The notes under the pieces were generated by a model. It did no database searches. It was not told the DNA's origin and saw only the letters and a program-made list of their open reading frames with translations. 12,301 bases of DNA, taken from contig JAKBQK010000190.1 in NCBI GenBank assembly GCA_021835265.1, positions 1 to 12,301 on the forward strand, written 5' to 3'. This DNA comes from Thermoplasmata archaeon (GTDB lineage: Archaea > Thermoplasmatota > Thermoplasmata > Thermoplasmatales > Thermoplasmataceae). The position numbers and the translations under genes were made by a program. Of the stretch, positions 5,946 through 12,301 are shown in pieces; position 1 is the first letter of the stretch, and every line of letters begins with the position of its first letter.

Positions 5946-8864
5946 TCAATAGTCCTTAAAGCCTGTGTAATCTCCAAGTGTACTCCTCACCTTTGCCTTG
6001 GTGAGTTTGGCATATTCCAATATCTCACAAGTGGTGGCTCCTTGCTTCTTCATCTGCTCAAATATGTTCTGACTCAGAAGCACATAGCTCCATTCACAGT
6101 TCATTCTCTCTTGGGGCTCAAGATCATTCACCTTATCTATCCAATCTATTGCTGCCAGTCTCTTATTTTGCACGTTCTTGTTGCCCATATCTCTTTCAGA
6201 TTTTGTCTCAACTAGGTAAATATGGTCACATGCCCTGATCAAAAAATCAGCGTAGTAATGTGCTAACAGTCCATCGTCCCGGATATAGATGATATTAGCA
6301 AAATCATTGTAGTATTCGTTTATCTTCACAAATGCTTTAACTTTTGAGTCCGCATCTATGAACTCAATGAAGTCCTTCTCAAATCCGCCACTGTGAGATG
6401 GATAGTAAATTTTCTCATAGATATTCTTTGCAACGCTTATTGCGTATGTTTGTCTTATGCGTATTTCAGGAATCTCTGAGAAATATTTCTTCACAATCTT
6501 TGCCTCATTGACCTTAAGATTCTTCATTGAATCGTAAACAGCATGGGCAATGTTGCTAACAATATGCTTAATAAGGCTTTGTTGTGTTATGAGCAGGATA
6601 CGCCAATTATTGTCCTTGAGCGGGTCAAATTCTTCCCCGAAGAGTCTATGTCTTATGTATTCATCTGTAAGCTTTGCGATGAGGGCTGAATTGACCTGCA
6701 TTACTGGAAAATCTCTCTGCTTTCTTCCTCTTGCATTCACATGGATAACTGAAACTGCATTCACAACTTTCTGAATGAATGAATTATAACTCTTGGCAGT
6801 GAATATGTCTGCTGTGACTAAGTATTCACCAAAGGTCGTCTTTGCTGTCAGCTCTTCGCTATAAAAGGTGTCTCCATTGTTCTTTACCAAGGGTCTTAGT
6901 TCTTCAAGTTTCACAGGAAACGGTTCGAGTGTTTCAATGGAGAGATCGGGGACTGCAAGCTCCTCCTCCTTTTCCTGCAATACAATTATCCAGAATAAAT
7001 CGTAATCTTTGTAATTTGACTTGAGACCTACTTTAGTCAAGTCTCCCACAATTTTGCTTTTAGTTGGTTCCTCCGTAATTTCACCGAATGCACCATTAAG
7101 TTGTTCTTCATAGTACTTGATAAAGTTCGGGTGTTCGATCACGCTCAGAATGTCTATGTAAGTATCTGGTGCCTCCTTTTTAAACAGAAGATTTCTCCTG
7201 TTCTTTGATCTCATTTCTTCGTATATTGGAAGTTCTCGCCACATAATCCTTAGTCCCCTTCCTATGAGTTGTTCCAGGAGAATTGATGAAGATGTGGATC
7301 TAAGTGGCACAATTACACATATGTTATTGACGTCAAATCCTTCTCTTAACATGAGTACCGACACTATGACTTTCGGTTTCTCGTGCTTATCTATGTCGAA
7401 GAGTCTTTGTTCTATCTTTTTCCATTCTTCCTCGCTAACGCTGCCTTTCCTGTCCGAGTGTATCTCAAGTACTTCTTCTTCTAAATAACCTTCTTGGATA
7501 AGAAATGAGATAACCAAAGGAACAACCCAATGGTCTTCGCAAACTATGAGCATCTTTGGATACTTAGTAGAATCTAACTCTGTAAATTCATTTTCAAGCA
7601 TTCTTTGTTTAGCGATTCCCGCCCTTAACATGACTTTTTGTCCCTCAGAAAGGCTAGTAACTCTCTTACTTTCTCGTTCCGCCTTGAAGTCTAGAGGAAA
7701 TGCGCCGAATTCCTTTCTCTTGTCTATCGCAACAGTCTTGACAAGTCCTTTCTTGATGGCATCTATTAGTTCGAAATTAGCTATGATGTGTGGAAAGTAA
7801 TTTCTTACGTCGTTCTGCCCACTTCCTGTCGCCATGTATGGTGTGGCGGAGAAATCAAATTGCACGTAACGACACTTTTTGTTTTTCGAAATTTTGTCTA
7901 AAGCTTCCTGCCATTTCTTCTCTATAGTCTCATCTGACTTCTTCATCTCCCCAAGATGGTGTGCTTCATCGTTGAACACAACAAGATCAGGAAGATTTGA
8001 TAAGTAGTCAAGTTCCTGTCCCCTTAGATATCGATTGTCTAGTTCATCCAAGGAGTGTCCCTGCGAAGTCCCAGGCGTAATTGGCAGCAGTTTTTTGACA
8101 ATAAGGTACGGTCTGTCCAGCGCAGAAACAGGCTCTTCTTCGTCTTCTTCCTCTGCAAGCAAGTGCCAGTTCGTAATTGCGATCAAACCTTCTCCGGTGA
8201 CCTTTCGTCCTATCTCTTCTTTTTGAGAAACACAACTCTGAATGAAACCAAAAATAGAGTTTTTATAGACTGGAGGGATAAAGAGTTTCTCAAATTTCCA
8301 GAAATCGGACTGTTCAAAGTCCCTGATCCCGTCTTCTTTGCGTTTTCCAAGATACGCGTCCAACAACCTTTCATAGACTATGATACCGGGTGCGACCAGC
8401 AAGAAATTCTTGGAATATCTTACACTTTCATTGTTTTCGTACTTTGAGTTCAGGTATTGCCAGATTAGTAATGCGTCCAGTACCCATGTTTTACCCGTTC
8501 CCGTGGCCATTTTTATACAGTACTTTGGATGCTCGTACTTGTCCCGTTTCAGATCAGCCATGTTCATTTGTGCTAGCAGTTCTGGATAGATCTGTGCATA
8601 CATCTCTCCGACACTGGTAAGTTTGAGTATATCGTGGACATAGATTACGTTCAAGATAGATTGCCACTGCCCTTCGTGAAAATTTACATTTCTCTCGTCC
8701 GCAAACGCTCCATCGGGATCCCAGAACTTAAGCAGTTCCCGAGTAATCGGCGTAACTTTCTGAAGAAAATTTCCAGATTTCCACAATCCAATGGCTTGCT
8801 CCGTTATCCTCCTTGCAAGCTTCAGCGGGGTGTCTTTTGTACCTGTAGATTTAACGTTTACCAT
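5946..8864 (-). CDS. res: Type III restriction enzyme Res subunit (helicase-nuclease)
   Basis: This 972-residue protein is the ATP-dependent translocase and endonuclease of a Type III restriction-modification system. It works only in complex with Mod, which recognises the site. Helicase motifs in order: MATGTGKT (119-126), DEAH (299-302), FSATPY (338-343), REGFDV (507-512) and EQLIGRGLR (531-539). The C-terminal nuclease is a PD-(D/E)xK domain, D873 in YADFLIR with E886 and K888 in LVETKS. All key residues are present, so it should be active. An acidic patch, EEEDEEE at 238-244, lies between motifs I and II. The ATG shares its A with the Mod stop codon (TGATG), and GAGGT at 8875-8871 lies six bases upstream, so translation is coupled to mod. 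Length is in the normal range for Type III Res proteins. It runs convergently towards hamB. Confidence 0.88.
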   Translation of the reverse strand: MVNVKSTGTKDTPLKLARRITEQAIGLWKSGNFLQKVTPITRELLKFWDPDGAFADERNVNFHEGQWQSILNVIYVHDILKLTSVGEMYAQIYPELLAQMNMADLKRDKYEHPKYCIKMATGTGKTWVLDALLIWQYLNSKYENNESVRYSKNFLLVAPGIIVYERLLDAYLGKRKEDGIRDFEQSDFWKFEKLFIPPVYKNSIFGFIQSCVSQKEEIGRKVTGEGLIAITNWHLLAEEEDEEEPVSALDRPYLIVKKLLPITPGTSQGHSLDELDNRYLRGQELDYLSNLPDLVVFNDEAHHLGEMKKSDETIEKKWQEALDKISKNKKCRYVQFDFSATPYMATGSGQNDVRNYFPHIIANFELIDAIKKGLVKTVAIDKRKEFGAFPLDFKAERESKRVTSLSEGQKVMLRAGIAKQRMLENEFTELDSTKYPKMLIVCEDHWVVPLVISFLIQEGYLEEEVLEIHSDRKGSVSEEEWKKIEQRLFDIDKHEKPKVIVSVLMLREGFDVNNICVIVPLRSTSSSILLEQLIGRGLRIMWRELPIYEEMRSKNRRNLLFKKEAPDTYIDILSVIEHPNFIKYYEEQLNGAFGEITEEPTKSKIVGDLTKVGLKSNYKDYDLFWIIVLQEKEEELAVPDLSIETLEPFPVKLEELRPLVKNNGDTFYSEELTAKTTFGEYLVTADIFTAKSYNSFIQKVVNAVSVIHVNARGRKQRDFPVMQVNSALIAKLTDEYIRHRLFGEEFDPLKDNNWRILLITQQSLIKHIVSNIAHAVYDSMKNLKVNEAKIVKKYFSEIPEIRIRQTYAISVAKNIYEKIYYPSHSGGFEKDFIEFIDADSKVKAFVKINEYYNDFANIIYIRDDGLLAHYYADFLIRACDHIYLVETKSERDMGNKNVQNKRLAAIDWIDKVNDLEPQERMNCEWSYVLLSQNIFEQMKKQGATTCEILEYAKLTKAKVRSTLGDYTGFKDY

Positions 8865-10960
8865 CAGAATACCTCTTCCACTGTCGCACTCTCAAACCCG
8901 AACACATCCACTGCCTTTATGCAGACTTTTCTCTTTCCATGCGCCTTTGTCACGAGAAGCTTAACCTTTCTGTCCACTTTCGATGTCCCTTCATGGTTTT
9001 CCCTGTAATCTTGCCATTTGCTCCTGAATGTTTCTCCATCATATTCGGGATCGATACTCCAGTACTCGACGAGACTCAAGGGATCTTCTTTGATGATTTT
9101 TTCAAGTTTATCTTTGTCTGACTTATCCAGTGGTAGTGCATCAGGAGACAGTAGAACGTAGTTTTCAAGTTCAATCTTTAACTCCTCCATGTCGTCTTCC
9201 ACTGTATTCTTGAGGATCGGTTTAACAGTGAGGTATTGTAAGGGGCTGAATCTAACACTGCCCTCCTTCACGAGTTTCTCACAGTCCGCTTTGTGCCTTA
9301 GCTTTTCCAGCAGGTCGGGGGGAATCACCAGTACCTCGAGGTTTTTATCATTCAGGCTGTTTATGATCTTACCGATGTCTGTCTCAAAGTTCCATCCCAG
9401 AACAACTATCTTCTCCCACCCTCCCATGAAAGAAGCTCTGAGCTCCTGAGCCTTTTTGAGTGTAGCATAACCTGTAATTTTAGTGTGAGAGTCAACCAAT
9501 ACCAAAGTTTTACTCTGTTTCATATATCCTAGATTGGTAGGAGTGCCTTCCTGCATTGGAAAAGGAAGCGCATCAAACAGCTTAATCACAACGTGAGTAA
9601 GGTCTCCTACACGCCTGAATTGTGATCTTTCAAACTGTTCCTTCTGGTAGTCTCCAATTGATTGATAAAGAAATGGCTTTGCATCCTGATCTATCAGACG
9701 TTTTCTAGATATCATGATTGCAGGTTTCCCAAGATCACACATTATCCATCTTCTTCCAAGTTTTTCTGCCACTGATCCTAAAGTTCCGGATCCTGAGAAG
9801 AAATCTGCAACAATTGAATTCACGTTACTTCCTGAGGAAATAATTCTAGATAGAAGTGCCTCTGGTTTCTGAGTGTCATATTCAACTCTTTCATTTGATT
9901 GTCCTTGCAATGGACTTACGTCCCTATCAACCCATATGTCAGAGACCAAGGGTCCTCTGAGTTCCTTAAGATAAACTTTCAATCTATATCCACTTTTTGT
10001 CTTAATGATTCTGTTTTCGTTCCAAAATTTTTCAAGATTTTCCGGACTATATAACCATGCTGCTGTTACACCTTGGAATTCAAAGACTTTTCTCCTTTCA
10101 GAACGTTGAATGCCTCCTGCTACTAATGCAACGCTTTGGTATGATCCCCTTCCATCGTTGTCATCCATACCAAATGATTTTAAATAATCAGCATCCGGTT
10201 CACGTTTAACGGAATTATATATAACTTGAGTCCCTCTAGAATATAAGAAAAGTGAATCGTGCTGAGTACCAAAACCCTTAGATTGAGCTTTAGGACTATT
10301 TGTTTTTTTCCAAATAATTTCATTGACAAAGTTAATCTTGCCAAAGATCTCGTCCATAATCACTTTTACATAATGCCCAACATGCCAGTCTATGTGAACA
10401 TATATTGAACCGTGCTCAGACAAAAGCTCTCTCATCAAAATTAATCTTGGAACAATCATTTCTAAATATGATTTAGTCCCATCTTTCCAAGTATCGGAGT
10501 AAGCGAACTGCTCTATGACCGATGGCTTTTGTTCAATCTCAGCAGATGGAAGATGTAATTTTGTTCTATAATCTGTCTTGCTGTCAAAAGGTGGATCAAT
10601 ATAAATAAGGTCTATTTTTCCTCTCATTGAGGGAAGTCCTGTTGTTGGGTCCCCAGTTAGAAGTGCCTGAATCGCAAGCAGATTGTCGCCGTATATGAGT
10701 CTGTTAAGAAACTCATTGTTATCTTCTCTTTTTACAGATTGTCCCGTGAACTTGGTTAGCCCCCCAACGGACTTAGTCGGCAGTACCAACTCATTAGTTT
10801 GAAGAGTTATTCTTTGCGTCTTAGAGAGTCCGTCAAGGGTTTTTTGAGCCTCTTTTTTTCCTCTTTCTACTATTTTTGGCAACTCTTCAATTAGGGATTT
10901 CCTTTGTCCATTTCCACTTCTATGAGTGGGATCACTTTTTTCCTCAAATGAATCAACCAT
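8864..10960 (-). CDS. mod: Type III restriction-modification Mod subunit (adenine-N6 methyltransferase)
   Basis: This 698-residue methyltransferase should recognise a short asymmetric site and methylate adenine on one strand; it also forms the specificity part of the Res-Mod nuclease. Motif order is that of the beta class: the catalytic motif IV as IDPPF (121-125) comes first, then a target-recognition region (about 210-360), TQKPEALL (363-370), and finally the S-adenosylmethionine motif I as ADFFSGSGT (385-393). About 270 further residues (430-698) follow with no methylase motif; they probably contact Res. The start at 10960 has GGTG six bases upstream (10970-10967). The gene leads the mod-res operon. 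Three A-runs of six to seven bases fall within the first 41 codons. The target-recognition half (roughly 9850-10700) looks richer in A+T than the 3' third, suggesting a mosaic gene. Confidence 0.88.
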   Translation of the reverse strand: MVDSFEEKSDPTHRSGNGQRKSLIEELPKIVERGKKEAQKTLDGLSKTQRITLQTNELVLPTKSVGGLTKFTGQSVKREDNNEFLNRLIYGDNLLAIQALLTGDPTTGLPSMRGKIDLIYIDPPFDSKTDYRTKLHLPSAEIEQKPSVIEQFAYSDTWKDGTKSYLEMIVPRLILMRELLSEHGSIYVHIDWHVGHYVKVIMDEIFGKINFVNEIIWKKTNSPKAQSKGFGTQHDSLFLYSRGTQVIYNSVKREPDADYLKSFGMDDNDGRGSYQSVALVAGGIQRSERRKVFEFQGVTAAWLYSPENLEKFWNENRIIKTKSGYRLKVYLKELRGPLVSDIWVDRDVSPLQGQSNERVEYDTQKPEALLSRIISSGSNVNSIVADFFSGSGTLGSVAEKLGRRWIMCDLGKPAIMISRKRLIDQDAKPFLYQSIGDYQKEQFERSQFRRVGDLTHVVIKLFDALPFPMQEGTPTNLGYMKQSKTLVLVDSHTKITGYATLKKAQELRASFMGGWEKIVVLGWNFETDIGKIINSLNDKNLEVLVIPPDLLEKLRHKADCEKLVKEGSVRFSPLQYLTVKPILKNTVEDDMEELKIELENYVLLSPDALPLDKSDKDKLEKIIKEDPLSLVEYWSIDPEYDGETFRSKWQDYRENHEGTSKVDRKVKLLVTKAHGKRKVCIKAVDVFGFESATVEEVF
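8871..8875 (-). promoter_or_regulatory. Ribosome binding site of res inside mod
   Basis: On the - strand GAGGT ends six bases before the res ATG and sits within the last codons of mod. With the TGATG stop/start overlap it fixes the res start and indicates termination-reinitiation coupling. Confidence 0.65.
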
Positions 10961-10987
10961 TTAAAACACCATGATATTGAGTGCTAA

Positions 10988-11856
10988 TTAAGGCCTCTTT
11001 TTAAGGTCTCCAGATACAATAGAAGCATCAGATAATAACATTTGTGACCCCCATCATATAATATATGCCTATTTTCTTCTTGATCAGTGCGACAAGACCA
11101 AGGTTCTGCAAGTAGTTAACGTTCTGGAAGATTGTGGACCTGCTCACTCCTCTGAGTAAGAAATGAACGAATGCCGAAATTTCGGAATACGCCATGTTGG
11201 TATTCTGATTCTTGACTAGTACTGCCACTATCAGCAAATCCTAATCTTCAGTGTTCTTGAGCGGGTCGCCTCCCATCTCCACTTAAGCCTGCTTCAGTGC
11301 TGTATTCATGGAATACTATATAATTATGCTTCAGTGAAGTCTTAACGCTCTCATCATTCATATTCTTGTACCAGTATACCTTCTGCGTCAGCAGGATGAT
11401 ATTGGCTTTGGAGTGCCTCGTTATGTGGTAGAGGATATCATAATCCTGGAGGAAATCAACCTCGTACAGGACAACGAGAAACCCTGCTGGAAGCATCTCA
11501 TAGCATCTGTTCTTCACTTCCTTCACCTCATATCCTTTGCCGAACATGTGAGCTATGTTTCGATAGATTTTGATTTATGTTGATTTCTCCATCAAGTTAA
11601 CATAGAAATACGGGACGGATTTCATGTCCTTTAGGGCCTTCACCATGATGAGGGCGCTGAGCATCTTCTTAGATCCCTTGTATCCATAGATGACGATTTG
11701 CCTTAGAAGACCCAGATTGACATAATCTGTCACATCTTCTGTCGCTTTTTCCAGTTCCGACCTTATGTGTATCTCTCTCTTCGTGTATCTTATGTTGGAG
11801 CACTGTATGACCTCTTCCTGAGTGCTTGCCAGAACGTAGTCAAAGGAGGATGTCAT
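10988..11856 (-). pseudogene. Decayed Orc1/Cdc6-like AAA+ replication initiator
   Basis: Three frame-broken segments add up to an Orc1/Cdc6-like protein. The first (from ATG 11856) has IVIYGYKGSKKM where a Walker A motif GxxGxGKT belongs, and stops at a TAA (11577-11575). The same frame then continues IKIYRNIAHMFGKGYEV into LVVLYEVDFLQDYDI, a Walker B region with Tyr replacing the Asp of LDEVD, then IILLTQKVYWYKNMND (sensor 1 area) and IVFHEYS. After about 11290 the frame shifts; much of the AAA+ lid is missing, and GGDPLKNTED is followed by a TAG (11243-11241) and then a winged-helix region (YSEISAFVHFLL to YLQNLGLVALIKKK). A last shift near 11035 restores LLSDASIVSGDLKKRP ending at 10988. 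Nonsense codons, frameshifts and lost ATP-binding residues together mark a dead gene. The family call is good; whether the ATPase motifs were lost before the stops is unknown. Confidence 0.7.
10998..11004 (-). promoter_or_regulatory. TATA box of the mod-res operon
   Basis: On the - strand TTAAAAA is centred about 41 bases before the mod ATG, predicting transcription from about 10975 and a leader near 14 nt that holds the GGTG ribosome site at 10970-10967. The box lies within the last codons of the decayed Cdc6-like gene, so the promoter has formed in or replaced that gene's tail. Confidence 0.5.
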
Positions 11857-11900
11857 TTAATTCATAGAATTTAGGGACGCATATGTTATCAAAATCCAGT

Positions 11901-11936
11901 GTTTAGTGGCGTTACTAAAATTACAGGTTTAGTAAC
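11901..11936. repeat. Inverted and direct repeats upstream of the Cdc6-like remnant
   Basis: GTTACTAAA (11911-11919) and TTTAGTAAC (11928-11936) are perfect 9-bp inverted arms around an 8-nt spacer. GTTTAGTGGC at 11901-11910 repeats the right arm (GTTTAGTAAC, 11927-11936) in direct orientation with eight of ten bases matching, 26 bp apart. CCAGTG at 11896-11901 directly before it recalls the core of archaeal origin recognition boxes. The cluster lies just ahead of the Cdc6-like gene, where an operator or a relic origin would be expected. Function is unproven. Confidence 0.5.
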
Positions 11937-12029
11937 AGCCTCCATTTGCCATTTACAATATTCAAGAACTTTCCAGAAAGCTCTTTATTTCCTATCTGAA
12001 ACAAGTGCAGGAAATAAATCGACTTGATG

Positions 12030-12301
12030 CTAATCTCTCTTTTTCAGTCTTTCGATTAGATATCCGCTTTCATTCTGGCTCTTTACAGACACGACTGGAA
12101 TGGAGGCCCCTTCCAAATTCGTATTAACGATATCAACAGTGGAGGGGTTCTGTATTGTACTCCATTTTCCACTCCTAAAGACCCTTAAATCTCCCATTAC
12201 CTCAACCTTGATACCTTTCACTTTAAATGTACCAAAATATGAATCGTATTTCTCGTTGCTGGAATGAGAAATAGGCACCACATTGTAATTTTTAAGGGAC
12301 T
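12030..12301 (-). CDS. Nucleotidyltransferase-like protein, C-terminal part (runs off the window)
   Basis: The frame is open to the right edge, so only the last 90 or so residues are seen and the true start lies outside. A GTG at 12281 could be read as a start, but codons upstream (SLKNYN) remain open and the content looks internal. FGTFKVKGIKVEVMGDLRVF matches the second half of small archaeal nucleotidyltransferase-fold proteins (AbiEii-like or related), in which a strand of form VEVMGD carries a late acidic residue of the fold; VPISHS and IPVVSVKSQNESGYLIERLKKRD fit the flanking strand and the terminal helix. The catalytic G-S and D-x-D motifs would be in the missing part. Proteins of this kind occur alone and in toxin-antitoxin pairs, and the window does not show which applies. 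It lies on the same strand as, and upstream of, the Cdc6-like remnant. Confidence 0.5.
   Translation of the reverse strand, partial: SLKNYNVVPISHSSNEKYDSYFGTFKVKGIKVEVMGDLRVFRSGKWSTIQNPSTVDIVNTNLEGASIPVVSVKSQNESGYLIERLKKRD

Noticed and set aside
6550..9449. Many + strand open frames of 60-130 codons across res and mod
   Set aside because: They lie antisense to two genes with complete catalytic motifs and have low-complexity, serine-rich translations typical of shadow frames.
11028..11856. Three separate small genes on the - strand
   Set aside because: Their translations line up end to end with one Orc1/Cdc6-like protein, and the first two are in the same frame separated by a single TAA, so they are pieces of one broken gene.
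1..12301. CRISPR array or intact insertion sequence
   Set aside because: No regularly spaced repeat series and no transposase with recognisable catalytic residues were seen on either strand.

Overview
The window looks archaeal, most likely an acidophilic Thermoplasmatales-type euryarchaeon. This is an inference from AT-rich TATA boxes at archaeal spacing, one apparently leaderless start, GGAGG/GGTG ribosome sites, a VapBC pair, and the remains of an Orc1/Cdc6 replication-initiator gene. No rRNA, tRNA or CRISPR array was found, so the placement is not certain.

The region reads as a defence island. From left to right: (1) about 420 bp without an intact gene; (2) a vapBC-type toxin-antitoxin pair (423-1063) whose genes overlap by ATGA; (3) a two-gene operon on the + strand (1321-5208) encoding a small PD-(D/E)xK nuclease and a large Ski2-like helicase, best read as a Hachiman-type (HamA-HamB) anti-phage system, with a 9-bp inverted repeat just before its putative TATA box and a hairpin/T-tract terminator overlapping the helicase stop codon; (4) about 740 bp of debris (5209-5945) holding two frameshifted remnants of probable toxin-antitoxin genes; (5) a convergent - strand operon (10960-5946) encoding a Type III restriction-modification system, Mod methyltransferase first and Res translocase/nuclease second, joined by a TGATG stop/start overlap; (6) a decayed Orc1/Cdc6-like gene (11856-10988, - strand), whose tail now contains the likely mod promoter; (7) a repeat-rich gap with a perfect 9-bp inverted repeat; (8) the C-terminal part of a nucleotidyltransferase-like gene running off the right edge.

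How they may work together (inference): the Type III system marks self DNA and cuts incoming unmodified DNA. The nuclease-helicase pair would act as a second layer that senses abnormal DNA and destroys it or the cell's own DNA. VapBC would add a growth-arrest and stabilising function. The several dead toxin-antitoxin and replication-initiator remnants fit a site where mobile DNA has repeatedly arrived and decayed.
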